DNA of 8,885 bases from Leptolyngbya sp. SIO4C5 (GCA_010671965.1 JAAHIC010000135.1:1-8885); one strand, 5' to 3'; positions 1 through 7,813 are shown, counted from the stretch's first letter. Notes: a model not told the origin generated them from the letters alone. Translations and numbers: made by a program.

Positions 1-207
1 TTGGGTCGAGCTGACAAAGGAATCATTTTGACAACTGGAACGTTTACAACAGATGCTCAAAGGGAAGCCGTACGGGATGGTGTTCCACCTATCGAGCTAG
101 TTCATGGAGAAAAATTGCTTGATATGTTTGAGAACCTGGAACTAGGCTTGATACCTCGTAAAACCTATGACGTTGACCTTCACTTCTTTCAAGAATTTCA
201 ATCTTGA
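1..207 (+). CDS. Mrr-type restriction endonuclease domain protein, C-terminal end (5' partial)
   Basis: The frame is open from the first base and stops with TGA at 205-207, leaving 68 residues. The stretch GRADKGIILTTGTFT, then DAQREAVRDGVPPIELVHGEKL and a short L-G-L-I tail, matches the end of the Mrr_cat domain (restriction endonuclease type IV-like fold), where G-R-A-D-K-G and T-T-G-T-F are conserved. In this family the catalytic D...ExK/QxK residues lie upstream, so they are outside the window and activity cannot be judged. The TTG at position 1 is most likely an internal leucine codon, not a start, because the domain begins well before it. The family cleaves DNA, often modified or foreign DNA; that this protein does so is inference. 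The segment looks more A+T-rich than the genes to its right and has no HIP1 site, which would suit acquired DNA but is weak over 200 bp. It runs convergently toward glsF. Confidence 0.85.
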   Translation: MGRADKGIILTTGTFTTDAQREAVRDGVPPIELVHGEKLLDMFENLELGLIPRKTYDVDLHFFQEFQS

Positions 208-247
208 GATAGTTTTACATCAATACGTCATGGTTAGCGAACGGATA

Positions 248-264
248 ATTAAACTTAGTTTAAT
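248..264. terminator. AT-rich hairpin after the Mrr-type gene
   Basis: ATTAAAC (248-254) and GTTTAAT (258-264) are perfect reverse complements separated by TTA. The stem begins about 40 nt after the Mrr-type stop codon. It is A+T-rich and has no clear downstream T-run, so it may be a weak terminator or only a chance palindrome. Confidence 0.3.
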
Positions 265-312
265 GGCGTTTGCGGTCGCTGCTTTTTGGCATTATGTGAC
301 TTTTATAATCCA

Positions 313-340
313 AAGCGGTGCAGAAAAATCTACACCGCTT
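313..340. terminator. 8-bp hairpin in the convergent spacer
   Basis: AAGCGGTG (313-320) and CACCGCTT (333-340) form a perfect 8-bp G+C-rich stem with a 12-nt loop. It lies between the convergent ends of the Mrr-type gene and glsF. No proper T-run follows on either strand, so it is terminator-like but not a canonical intrinsic terminator. Confidence 0.4.
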
Positions 341-363
341 CCTGCATATCAGATTCAGAATCG

Positions 364-399
364 CTCAGCGCTATACAGCTAAATGCGGATAGCGCTGAG
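364..399. terminator. 11-bp perfect hairpin just past the glsF stop; probable bidirectional terminator
   Basis: CTCAGCGCTAT (364-374) and ATAGCGCTGAG (389-399) are perfect reverse complements with a 14-nt loop. The stem begins 8 nt beyond the glsF stop codon on the minus strand and also faces readthrough from the Mrr-type gene. Stem length and position between convergent genes favour a transcript-end or 3'-stabilising structure. A T-tract is lacking on both sides, so the termination mechanism is inferred. Confidence 0.6.
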
Positions 400-407
400 A
401 TTAATCC

Positions 408-3400
408 CTAAACCGAACTCAGCACCTTGTCTTCTTCAGACAGCTCCGGGTTCGCCTCTGGCGTTTCCGCTTCAGACGGCGGCACCACCTGCCAGAACTT
501 GGGCAAATAGTCAGACCAGTTCGCCAAAATCTGCGCCGCCTTTTGGCTGCCTGTACGCTCAGCGTGGGCCTCAATCATTGACTTGAGCTGCTGCTCACCC
601 GCCGTTGTCAGTACCCGCTGTACCTTGACGATTTCGGGATTCACCTTTGTGGGGAAGCCGCCTTCTTCATCCAAGAAATAGGCTAAGCCCCCAGTCATCC
701 CGGCCCCGACATTGCGACCTACTCGGCCCAGCACCACAACCGTTCCGCCAGTCATGTATTCACAGCAGTGATCGCCTGCGCCCTCAATCACCGCTTGACC
801 TTTAGAGTTACGCACCGCAAAGCGCTCACCCGCTTGACCCAAAGCAAATAGGATACCGCCTGTAGAACCATAGAGGCAGGTATTGCCGACAATCACGTTT
901 TGCGACGGATCGTAGCCTGTGCTGCTATGCGGTTTGATGATAATCTCGCCACCGTGCATTCCTTTACCGACATAGTCATTCGCCTCACCCTGGAGCGTCA
1001 GCGTCATTCCCGGCAGGTTGAAGGCTCCAAAGCTCTGTCCGGCACTGCCTTCAAAGTTGAGATTGAGCTGACCTTCAAAGCCGCTGTTGCCGTACTTTTT
1101 AGCGATCGCACCTGCGATTCGGGCACCCACCGTGCGATCGGTGTTAATCACAGAAACCGTTTTGGTAACGCTGCCCTGGTTCTGAATGGCCTGCTGAATA
1201 GCTTCATCAGCTAGTAGTTCATCATCTAGAACCGGACCATTGCCGTGAATTTCACCATGCTGCAGCCAAGCGCGATCGCTGCGGGTATCTGGCAGGCTGG
1301 TGAGACAGGTGAGATCGAGCTTTTCAGTTTTGGTCAGATTGACATCACTGCGGGGGATTAGCAGATCGGCCCGTCCGGTAATGTCGCTGAGCTGGCGGTA
1401 GCCTAGCTTCGCCAACAGCGATCGCACTTCTTCGGCCACAAAGTAGAAGAAGTTAACTACGTGCTCCGGAATGCCGGTAAAGCGCTTACGCAGTTCCTCC
1501 TTCTGAGAAGCGACGCCCACTGGGCAGTTATTGGTGTGGCAAACCCGCGCCATGATACAGCCTTCAGCGATCATAGCAATGGAGCCAAAGCCAAACTCTT
1601 CTGCTCCCATCAGCGCCCCCATTATCACATCCCAGCCGGTTTTGAGGCCGCCGTCTACGCGCAGCGTGACGCGATCGCGGAGCTGGTTAATCATCAGCAT
1701 CCGGTGAACTTCGGTGAGGCCCAGTTCCCAGGGCGCCCCCGCGTGCTTGATCGAGCTGAGGGGAGAAGCGCCCGTACCGCCATCATGGCCCGAAATCTGA
1801 ATCACGTCAGCATTGGCTTTAGCCACGCCTGCAGCCACCGTACCGATACCAATCTCAGCTACCAGCTTGACGGAAACGCCTGCCTTGGGGTTGATTTGGT
1901 GTAGATCAAAAATGAGCTGGGCCAAATCCTCAATGGAGTAGATATCGTGGTGCGGCGGCGGCGAAATGAGGGGTACTCCTGGCTTAGAACGCCGCAGCAT
2001 AGCAATGTAGGCGCTGACCTTCTTGCCGGGAAGCTGACCGCCTTCACCGGGCTTGGCACCTTGAGCAATCTTGATCTCGATTTGCTTGGCCTGCATGAGG
2101 TATTCCGGCGTCACCCCGAAGCGACCTGAAGCCACCTGCTTGATAGCAGAACTAGCCGTATCGCCGTTGCGCAGCCCCTTCAAATGCGGGAATGTCGGCG
2201 AGTTACCGGACTCATCTACATCCCCTAGCACCTCAAATCGCACCGGGTCTTCTCCCCCCTCACCGGAGTTAGACTTGCCGTTGATGCGGTTCATGGCGAT
2301 CGCCAGTACCTCATGGGCCTCCCGCGATAACGCTCCCAGAGACATTCCCCCCGTGCAGAAACGCTCCATAATTTTCTCAGCGCTTTCTACCTCTTCTAGG
2401 GGAATCGAAGGGCGATCGCTGTGAAAGTCCAGGAGATCTCGCAGCGCCGTCGGTGGGCGATTGGCTAGCTGGGCTTTGTAGACCTCATAATGGTCATGCT
2501 GCTTGCTTTCCAGGGCTTTGTGCAGCAGCTTAGTCATGGCCGGGTTATTCATGTGGTACTCGCCCTTGGGCCGAGCCTGAATAAAGCCCATATTCTCTAA
2601 ACGTTTGCTGGTCAGCTCTGGGAAGGCCCGCTGATGGAAGGCAATGGTTTCTTGGGCTAGGTCGGCCACGTTCAGCCCGCCCAGGCGCGAGGTCGTACCC
2701 CGAAAAGCCAGCTCAATTAGATCAGCTCCTAAGCCAATGGCCTCAAAAATCTGAGCGCCCTGATAGCTAGTCAGCAGGGAGATGCCCATTTTGGAGAGAA
2801 TCTTCAGCAGTCCAGCTTCGATCGACTTGCGGTAGTTGGCCTGAGCCCCATTGAGCGTAGTCACCGGCAGCTTTTCAGTTGCCATTAGCTTTTGGGTGCG
2901 GCTATCAGCCCACCAGTGCCGTACCGTCTCAAAGGCCAGATAGGGGCAAACCGCGCTGGCTCCATAGCCCAGTAGGCAGGCAAAGTGGTGTGTGCTCCAG
3001 CACTGCGCTGTATCAACCACTAGGGAGGTCTTCATCCGCAGTCCTTGGCGGATTAGATGGTGGTGGACGGCGCCAACGGCTAGCAGCGGGGGAATGTAGG
3101 TCTGCTGAGCGGTAATCTGAGCAGAATTACCGGCTTCGTTAACGCGATCGCTGAGAATCAGAATTTCCTGACCGGCCTTGACGGCAGCTTCCGCCTGCTG
3201 ACAAAGGTCCGCGATCGCCTGCTTCAGCCCTGCTGGCCCCTGTGCCAAACTGTAGAGCGTTGAAAGTGTGGCATTCTCAAAGCCAGACTGACGAACAATG
3301 TCTAACTCATTTTCATTGAGTACCGGCGACTCTAGCTTCAGCAGCCGAGCGTGTTCAGCCGACGATTCTAGTAGGTTGCGGCGTTCGCCTAGCTGAGTTG

Positions 3401-5087
3401 CTAGAGACATCACCAGACGTTCTCGCAGCGGATCAATGGGCGGATTGGTCACCTGGGCAAAGCGCTGCTTGAAATAGTCATAGAGCAAGTGGGGCTTCTC
3501 AGACAGCACTGACAGGGGAATGTCATCTCCCATGCAGAAGGTCGGCTCTTTGCCCTGAGCCGCCATGTCCTGAATGATCATCTCTAGATCTTCAGCGGTA
3601 TAGCCAAATGCGGTCTGCTGGGTCAGGATCTGCGAGTTTTCTAACAAATTGGTTTCACTGAAAAGCTGCGGCTCGATATCTTGCCGATGTTGCCGAATCC
3701 ACTCGCCATAGGGCTGCTGCTCCGCCACTCGCTGCTTGATGGCCCAGTTATGCAAAATTTCATGGGTCTTCAGATCCACAGCAATCATCTGTCCCGGCCC
3801 CAAACGTCCCTTTTCCAAAATCTCTTCGGTGGGAATGTCGACTACGCCTGCTTCTGAAGAAACGACGATATAGCCGCTCTTAGTAACGATATAGCGGGCC
3901 GGACGCAGACCGTTGCGATCCAGGGCAGCGCCAATCTGCTGACCATCGCTAAAAACAATGAGTGCGGGGCCATCCCAAGGCTCCTGAATGCCGCTGTAGT
4001 ACTCATAGAAATTAGTAATTTCAGGATGGCTCACCAGATCAGGCTGATTCATGTAAGCTTCTGGCACCATCATCATCAGGGCCTCTAACGGACTGCGCCC
4101 TGAATGCACCAGCAGCTCCATCACGTTGTCTAAGTTGGCTGAGTCGCTGTTATCAGCGTTCACGGTAGGCTTGAGATCCGGCAGGCGATCGCCCCAGACT
4201 GGATGGGCCAAGTCTGCTTCCCGCGCCTTCATCCAGTTGAGGTTGCCAATTAGGGTATTGATCTCGCCGTTATGTCCGACTAGGCGCATGGGGTGGGCCA
4301 GCGGCCACTTCGGCATAGTGTTGGTGCTAAAGCGACGGTGGTAAACCGCAAACGGACTGACATAGTCGTCATTCTGTAAGTCTGTGTAAAACAGTCCTAA
4401 GACAGCCGAGCGCACCATGCCTTTGTAGACAATGGTCTGATTGGAAAGGGAGCAGACGTAGACCTCCTGTAGCGCCTGAGCTACTTCCGGCGATCGCTCG
4501 CCAGCCTGTTTGCCAAGCTGTTTGCCTACTCGCCGCCGCAGCAAATAAAGCTGACGCTCTAGCTCTGGGCCAGCAGTTTGCTCAGTCGATAGCAAAATCT
4601 GCTCAATGTGAGGCTGGTGTTTACGAGCTTCTGGGCCAAGCACCTCCGGCTTCACGGGCACTACCCGCCAGCCCAACACCTCCATCTGCAGCTCCTTTGC
4701 CACTTGGGCAAAGGTGTCGCGTACAAGCTGTGAAGCTTCCTCATGCTGAGGCAAAAACACCATGCCCACGCCCACTCGCTCGGGTTGAAAGCGATCGGCG
4801 CAGCCCTGTTCTGTAGCCCACTGCTGCAGCATCTGCCAGGGAATCGCCGTCATCACTCCGGCCCCATCACCAGAATCCTGGTCAGCACAACAGCCGCCGC
4901 GATGCTCCATACAGTCCAAAGCACCGAGCGCCTGCTGAATCAGTCCGTGGCTGGCCCGCCCGTACTGATCGGCAACAAAGCCAACCCCGCAAGCGTCTCG
5001 TTCTTCAACCAGCCATTTAGGCCCCCAAGCTCTCACCAGCGCTCTTTGGTCAGCGAATCGATTTTCGTTTGCGTGCGTGTTATTCAT
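408..5087 (-). CDS. glsF: Ferredoxin-dependent glutamate synthase (Fd-GOGAT)
   Basis: GlsF converts glutamine plus 2-oxoglutarate to two glutamates using electrons from reduced ferredoxin. It is the second step of the GS-GOGAT cycle and acts in the cytoplasm. The protein has 1559 residues, close to the 1556 I recall for Synechocystis GlsF, and is similar to it from end to end. Cys33 (ERDACGVGF) should be the N-terminal nucleophile of the glutaminase domain after removal of a 32-residue propeptide; this supports the ATG at 5087. HRRFSTNT (250-257) and GHNGEINT (271-278) belong to the same amidotransferase domain. A central domain follows (about 470-830), then the FMN-binding synthase domain (about 880-1240). 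The 3Fe-4S cysteines are C1177, C1183 and C1188. The GXGXG beta-helix spans about 1300-1480. A loop at about 948-980, between GEGGED and [12 protein letters not shown], is present in Fd-GOGAT but absent from the bacterial NADPH enzyme, which decides the cofactor. Residues 188-207 hold an extra segment. No Shine-Dalgarno sequence is obvious. Confidence 0.97.
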   Translation of the reverse strand: MNNTHANENRFADQRALVRAWGPKWLVEERDACGVGFVADQYGRASHGLIQQALGALDCMEHRGGCCADQDSGDGAGVMTAIPWQMLQQWATEQGCADRFQPERVGVGMVFLPQHEEASQLVRDTFAQVAKELQMEVLGWRVVPVKPEVLGPEARKHQPHIEQILLSTEQTAGPELERQLYLLRRRVGKQLGKQAGERSPEVAQALQEVYVCSLSNQTIVYKGMVRSAVLGLFYTDLQNDDYVSPFAVYHRRFSTNTMPKWPLAHPMRLVGHNGEINTLIGNLNWMKAREADLAHPVWGDRLPDLKPTVNADNSDSANLDNVMELLVHSGRSPLEALMMMVPEAYMNQPDLVSHPEITNFYEYYSGIQEPWDGPALIVFSDGQQIGAALDRNGLRPARYIVTKSGYIVVSSEAGVVDIPTEEILEKGRLGPGQMIAVDLKTHEILHNWAIKQRVAEQQPYGEWIRQHRQDIEPQLFSETNLLENSQILTQQTAFGYTAEDLEMIIQDMAAQGKEPTFCMGDDIPLSVLSEKPHLLYDYFKQRFAQVTNPPIDPLRERLVMSLATQLGERRNLLESSAEHARLLKLESPVLNENELDIVRQSGFENATLSTLYSLAQGPAGLKQAIADLCQQAEAAVKAGQEILILSDRVNEAGNSAQITAQQTYIPPLLAVGAVHHHLIRQGLRMKTSLVVDTAQCWSTHHFACLLGYGASAVCPYLAFETVRHWWADSRTQKLMATEKLPVTTLNGAQANYRKSIEAGLLKILSKMGISLLTSYQGAQIFEAIGLGADLIELAFRGTTSRLGGLNVADLAQETIAFHQRAFPELTSKRLENMGFIQARPKGEYHMNNPAMTKLLHKALESKQHDHYEVYKAQLANRPPTALRDLLDFHSDRPSIPLEEVESAEKIMERFCTGGMSLGALSREAHEVLAIAMNRINGKSNSGEGGEDPVRFEVLGDVDESGNSPTFPHLKGLRNGDTASSAIKQVASGRFGVTPEYLMQAKQIEIKIAQGAKPGEGGQLPGKKVSAYIAMLRRSKPGVPLISPPPHHDIYSIEDLAQLIFDLHQINPKAGVSVKLVAEIGIGTVAAGVAKANADVIQISGHDGGTGASPLSSIKHAGAPWELGLTEVHRMLMINQLRDRVTLRVDGGLKTGWDVIMGALMGAEEFGFGSIAMIAEGCIMARVCHTNNCPVGVASQKEELRKRFTGIPEHVVNFFYFVAEEVRSLLAKLGYRQLSDITGRADLLIPRSDVNLTKTEKLDLTCLTSLPDTRSDRAWLQHGEIHGNGPVLDDELLADEAIQQAIQNQGSVTKTVSVINTDRTVGARIAGAIAKKYGNSGFEGQLNLNFEGSAGQSFGAFNLPGMTLTLQGEANDYVGKGMHGGEIIIKPHSSTGYDPSQNVIVGNTCLYGSTGGILFALGQAGERFAVRNSKGQAVIEGAGDHCCEYMTGGTVVVLGRVGRNVGAGMTGGLAYFLDEEGGFPTKVNPEIVKVQRVLTTAGEQQLKSMIEAHAERTGSQKAAQILANWSDYLPKFWQVVPPSEAETPEANPELSEEDKVLSSV

Positions 5088-5130
5088 AGGGCGGTTGTGT
5101 CTTGGATGATCTATCTACAAATGGGTGGCC

Positions 5131-5159
5131 AGCGGCAGTGGTCATTGACCGATGCCGCT
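5131..5159. promoter_or_regulatory. 29-bp dyad 43 bp upstream of glsF; possible operator or leader hairpin
   Basis: The outer arms are AGCGGCA (5131-5137) and TGCCGCT (5153-5159). The inner arms are GGTCA (5140-5144) and TGACC (5146-5150) around a single central base at 5145. Only the two 2-base steps at 5138-5139 and 5151-5152 break the symmetry. It lies between the glsF start and any plausible upstream promoter, so it is either in the transcribed leader, where it would fold as a hairpin, or a protein-binding site. Neither role is shown by sequence alone. Confidence 0.5.
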
Positions 5160-5174
5160 AAGTTTTAGAAAGAG

Positions 5175-5197
5175 CGAAGTGGCCAAACAACGAAGTG
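5175..5197. repeat. Short direct repeats upstream of glsF
   Basis: CGAAGTG occurs at 5175-5181 and 5191-5197, a period of 16 bp. A second pair, GTGGCCA, occurs at 5125-5131 and 5179-5185. They flank or adjoin the 29-bp dyad. Spaced direct repeats can be regulator sites, but at 7 bp these may be coincidental. Confidence 0.25.
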
Positions 5198-5238
5198 AGC
5201 CTGGGGATAATGCTGATATGACTTAGATGAGTTTCGTA

Positions 5239-5244
5239 ATCATA
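5239..5244 (-). promoter_or_regulatory. Possible -10 element for glsF
   Basis: On the minus strand this reads TATGAT, five of six bases of the sigma-70 -10 consensus, inside the most A+T-rich part of the region and about 150 bp upstream of the glsF start. There is no good -35 at 17 bp and no perfect NtcA box at the activator position, so this is tentative. Confidence 0.22.
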
Positions 5245-5275
5245 ATTTAATGATCAATATTCTAAGGATGTAAAG

Positions 5276-5320
5276 CTGAGCAGACAACTCACAATTGCTA
5301 TAGCTTTGTAGCCTGCTCAG
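5276..5320. repeat. Inverted repeat, 8-bp arms
   Basis: CTGAGCAG (5276-5283) and CTGCTCAG (5313-5320) are perfect reverse complements with a 29-bp spacer. The spacer contains the self-complementary octamer GCTATAGC (5297-5304). This could be a hairpin in a transcript or spaced binding half-sites. Confidence 0.45.
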
Positions 5321-5384
5321 TCGCTAGCTTGAGTTCTGTTTAGAGACAATAAAAGGTTGTTACAGTAGCCCAGTCGAAATCTCC

Positions 5385-5450
5385 CTCAACTGTTATTAGC
5401 CACTGCCTCGAAATCGTTAATAGTCGAGGTCACCAATTGTAACAGTTGAG
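5385..5450. repeat. Nested 66-bp inverted repeat, 11-bp outer arms
   Basis: CTCAACTGTTA (5385-5395) and TAACAGTTGAG (5440-5450) are perfect 11-bp reverse complements. Between them CCTCGA (5406-5411) and TCGAGG (5424-5429) form a second perfect dyad. TGTTACA (5358-5364) lies just upstream and recurs inverted as TGTAACA (5438-5444) in the right arm. A long-stem RNA, a small palindromic element, or paired operator sites for a TGTTA-type motif are all possible. Confidence 0.55.
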
Positions 5451-5452
5451 TT

Positions 5453-5479
5453 TGCTAAATTTTTGTATTGCTTTTAGCA
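5453..5479. repeat. Inverted repeat TGCTAAA/TTTAGCA
   Basis: TGCTAAA (5453-5459) and TTTAGCA (5473-5479) pair perfectly around a 13-nt T-rich loop, and the stem can extend outward by a G-U and an A-U pair. It starts 2 bp after the 66-bp nested repeat, so the two would sit together in one transcript. Confidence 0.4.
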
Positions 5480-5545
5480 GACTCAGTCACAGACTTTGGG
5501 CCAGACAGCCTCAGCCCCAAAAATTATCAGTTACCTGTTCTCGCT

Positions 5546-5629
5546 GCCAGCTATTTCCCAGCCGCGTCAGCAAGGCCGAGCAGCCAGTTAAACATCTGGG
5601 AAGGGCACTAGATAGTCCGGATATCTGGC
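5546..5629. repeat. Nested long-range inverted repeats upstream of the glycosidase gene
   Basis: GCCAG (5546-5550) pairs with CTGGC (5625-5629), and inside it TTCCCAG (5555-5561) pairs with CTGGGAA (5596-5602). A further small dyad, AGATA and TATCT around TCCGGA, lies at about 5609-5625. The arms are short and widely spaced, so folding needs testing; they are listed because they continue the run of dyads to the left. Confidence 0.3.
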
Positions 5630-5706
5630 GCAAAGTGTTCGTAAACTGAGTATAGCGTTTCCCCCTTTTTTTCAGTCCTTTATTTAAGGAAGCAGGCAGC
5701 GAATTG

Positions 5707-7560
5707 ATGAAGATAGGCCCTGTTACTCGCAACGTCTCAGCGATCGCGCAAATAGTCTTTATCAGCTCAGTCGCCGTTCCCTTGCTGGCTCGCTCGGCCC
5801 TAGCCGGTAAAGGCTTCTACTCGATGTCAGCTCATTTGAACCAGCCTGTCACCGCTACGGCTCTATTTCTGCAAGCGATCGCCTCAGTCCCAGTGGCAGT
5901 TCCGCCTGCACCTCAGCCGGCAGCGGCGGCCTCGTCAGGCAGCCAAATTTCTCTCAATGGTCAGCTCATGTCCCTACCCTGGCAGATACGCCAGCAGCAG
6001 ATTGGGCTAGCTGATATGGATCTAGCGCGGCAGTTGGGGATTCACCTATTTGACACACCAGATCCCACCCGGCAGCCGATTCAGTGGTTTTCTGATGAAT
6101 CAGATCGGCCCGTTCTCGGCGCCTGGCACGATCGCCAGTTTCGCTACCTTGATATTGCTTCTCTAGCGGCCACTCACAACTGGCAAATATGGCCTGCTGG
6201 TAATGTTCTCCAAATTCAAATGCCGCCCGCTCGTATCTTAGGCGTTCGTCACGGCCAGCAGCCCCAGAGCGATCGCATTGTTTTAGATCTAGCTCAGCCT
6301 GCCATCACCCGGCTGAGGCAAAGTCCCGGCGAATTTAGCTTGACTATAGAGGCGCAAGCAGAAGCGGCGGTCATAGCGGCTTTCAACCGCAATCCTCAGC
6401 TTGAATCTCTGCAGATGACCGCTAGCGGTCAGCAAACTGTGCTGCAGGGCAGTATTGAGCGCGATCGCCAAGTACGGGTCTGGTCGATGACCAACCCCAA
6501 CCGTCTAATTATTGATATTCGCACCGCTGCTCTAGTCGCTCAAAATGTTCAGTGGGCACCGGGGCTGAGCTGGCACCAGCAGTATCTCGCGGTTGCCGAT
6601 CAGCCTTTTCCGGTCTACTGGCTAGCCATCGACCCTAAGCATCCCCAGATTAAGCTGCGGCCTATCTGGAGCGATCCAGTCACCGTAGTCGGCACCACGC
6701 CTTTAGCCACAATGGCTCAGCGCTGGCAGGCCACAGCCGCTATCAACGCTGGCTTTTTCAACCGCAACAATCGTCTGCCCTTAGGCGCCATTCGCAACGA
6801 GGGTCGCTGGATATCAGGGCCGATTTTAGGGCGCGGGGCCGTCGGTTGGACAGATACAGGCGAAGTCCTGATCGATCGCTTAGCCCTACGCCAGCAGCTA
6901 ATCACCTCAACCGGAGAAGCCATTCCACTACAGGGAATCAACACCGGCTATGTGCAGGCAGGGGTAGGACTTTATACCCCCGACTGGGGTGCGATCTACA
7001 CTCCCATCACAGGCCAGGAAACCTTGGTGCTGAGCGAGTCCAATCAGGTAACTCAGCAGATCCTGGGGCGGCAGGATACGGTGACGGCAATTCCGCTATC
7101 TGGCAGTCTTTTGGCCGTCAGAACTCATCTAGCCCCTGCCAGTCTGCTGCAGCCGGGTACCCAACTCGCCTTAGAAAGCGAGGTCATTCCCAGCGCTTTT
7201 ACGGATAAACCTTTCATTGCCAGCGGCGGGCCACTTTTGCTGAGCAACGGTACAACCGTCCTCAATGCTCCGGCTGAAAGCTTCAGCCCAGCCTTTGCCA
7301 ACCAGGCAGCAGCCCGGAGTGCCATCGGGCTGACAGCATCAGGGCAAATCCTCACTGTGGCTGTTCACATCGGCCCTAATGGTCGCGGCCCCACTCTAGC
7401 TGAACTAAGTGAAATCATGCGGCAGTTAGGTTGCGTAGAGGCTCTCAATTTGGATGGCGGTAGCTCGTCTAGCCTGTATTTGGCAGGAACGCTGATCAAC
7501 CGTCCTCCTCAAACTGCTGCCCGAATTCACAATGCCATCGGCATCTTTTTTGAACCCTAA
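5707..7560 (+). CDS. Exported phosphodiester glycosidase family protein (NAGPA/DUF2233 domain)
   Basis: The C-terminal part (about residues 340-615) is a NAGPA-type domain: it carries INAGFF (346-351), a G-A-I-R-N-E-G-R-W segment and LNLDGGSSSS (580-589), the family's Asp-Gly-Gly signature. Members include the mammalian uncovering enzyme that removes GlcNAc from a phosphodiester; bacterial members are linked to cell-wall or exopolysaccharide metabolism, but the substrate here is unknown. Residues 1-33 look like a Sec signal peptide (R8, hydrophobic core 12-28, cleavage after ALA), so the protein acts in the periplasm or outside. A Pro/Ala-rich linker (about 60-80) leads to a copper-amine-oxidase-N-like segment (about 80-130) and an AMIN-like beta region (about 165-290, I-V-L-D-L and L-I-I-D-I strands), which may bind the envelope. 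I chose ATG 5707 (617 aa) over the adjacent in-frame TTG at 5704. AAGGA at 5686-5690 is rather far upstream. It is divergent from glsF. Confidence 0.88.
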   Translation: MKIGPVTRNVSAIAQIVFISSVAVPLLARSALAGKGFYSMSAHLNQPVTATALFLQAIASVPVAVPPAPQPAAAASSGSQISLNGQLMSLPWQIRQQQIGLADMDLARQLGIHLFDTPDPTRQPIQWFSDESDRPVLGAWHDRQFRYLDIASLAATHNWQIWPAGNVLQIQMPPARILGVRHGQQPQSDRIVLDLAQPAITRLRQSPGEFSLTIEAQAEAAVIAAFNRNPQLESLQMTASGQQTVLQGSIERDRQVRVWSMTNPNRLIIDIRTAALVAQNVQWAPGLSWHQQYLAVADQPFPVYWLAIDPKHPQIKLRPIWSDPVTVVGTTPLATMAQRWQATAAINAGFFNRNNRLPLGAIRNEGRWISGPILGRGAVGWTDTGEVLIDRLALRQQLITSTGEAIPLQGINTGYVQAGVGLYTPDWGAIYTPITGQETLVLSESNQVTQQILGRQDTVTAIPLSGSLLAVRTHLAPASLLQPGTQLALESEVIPSAFTDKPFIASGGPLLLSNGTTVLNAPAESFSPAFANQAAARSAIGLTASGQILTVAVHIGPNGRGPTLAELSEIMRQLGCVEALNLDGGSSSSLYLAGTLINRPPQTAARIHNAIGIFFEP

Positions 7561-7570
7561 CCGTCATTAT

Positions 7571-7610
7571 TCCTAAGCTCAGGTAGTTTAGGAGAGGAAA
7601 TTATTTTTTT
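7571..7610 (+). terminator. Probable terminator of the glycosidase gene
   Basis: The segment 7571-7579 pairs with 7585-7593 in a 9-bp stem (TCCTAAGCT with AGTTTAGGA, one G-U pair) around a 5-nt loop, starting 10 nt after the stop codon. A run of seven T ends at 7610, about 10 nt after the stem. The gap between stem and T-run is longer than in an ideal intrinsic terminator. Confidence 0.5.
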
Positions 7611-7786
7611 GAAGACGGACAGCGATCGCCCCTTCATAAAAATTTGGTTCAGGCTCAAGGGACCTGAATAAAGAATTAGTGTAGATACCTATTTTTACAA
7701 GCGCTGCGCTGCCGCCAACAATTGAGGACTGTTATATTTGCCTGCAGTGGGCCTTCCAAGTTTACGTGTTTGTGACTGATTAGGTA

Positions 7787-7813
7787 AGCGGCGTAGCAAA
7801 GTTGCAGTCCGCT
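7787..7813 (+). other. Hairpin upstream of the cupin gene
   Basis: AGCGG (7787-7791) pairs with CCGCT (7809-7813), and GCA/TGC can pair inside. It lies about 80 nt before the GTG start and could be in the 5' leader. It matches no riboswitch I know. Confidence 0.25.

Larger units (their letters stand above)
5088..5706. other. Dyad-rich divergent intergenic region between glsF and the glycosidase gene
   Basis: This stretch of about 620 bp should hold both divergent promoters. The short open frames across it start at rare codons, resemble no family I know and are probably chance. It contains a series of inverted repeats: 5131-5159, 5276-5320, 5385-5450, 5453-5479 and the nested pair 5546-5629. 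I looked for the NtcA consensus GTA-N8-TAC, expected for a nitrogen gene, and saw no perfect copy on either strand. I also saw no glutamine-riboswitch (glnA motif) signature. A structured leader, a small RNA or several operators are all possible. Confidence 0.6.
1102..7629. repeat. HIP1 palindromes (GCGATCGC), 15 copies
   Basis: Perfect GCGATCGC octamers start at 1102, 1272, 1418, 1671, 2296, 2412, 3144, 3211, 4185, 4490 (in glsF), 5740, 5875, 6269, 6461 (in the glycosidase gene) and 7622 (intergenic). Random expectation for an octamer is about one in 65 kb, so the enrichment is strong. HIP1 is a known hallmark of many cyanobacterial genomes; its function is debated. None lies in the first 1.1 kb or in the last 1.25 kb. 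Confidence 0.95.

Noticed and set aside
167..382. A 71-codon plus-strand frame with a hydrophobic stretch after the Mrr-type gene
   Set aside because: It overlaps the end of the Mrr-type frame, runs through two hairpins, lacks a ribosome binding site and resembles nothing known; probably chance.
1461..1904. A 147-codon plus-strand frame antisense to glsF, and other long antisense frames there
   Set aside because: They are shadows of the strongly biased glsF codon pattern; their translations match no family.
5088..5700. NtcA box or glutamine riboswitch for glsF
   Set aside because: No GTA-N8-TAC match was found on either strand, and the conserved glnA-motif core is not present.
5446..5732. 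Open frames of 67 and 73 codons on opposite strands before the glycosidase gene
   Set aside because: Both start at non-ATG codons, overlap each other, have no recognisable domain and one runs into the glycosidase start.
1102..7629. HIP1 octamers as a possible novel repeat array
   Set aside because: Already known as a widespread cyanobacterial palindrome; dispersed, not an array or CRISPR.
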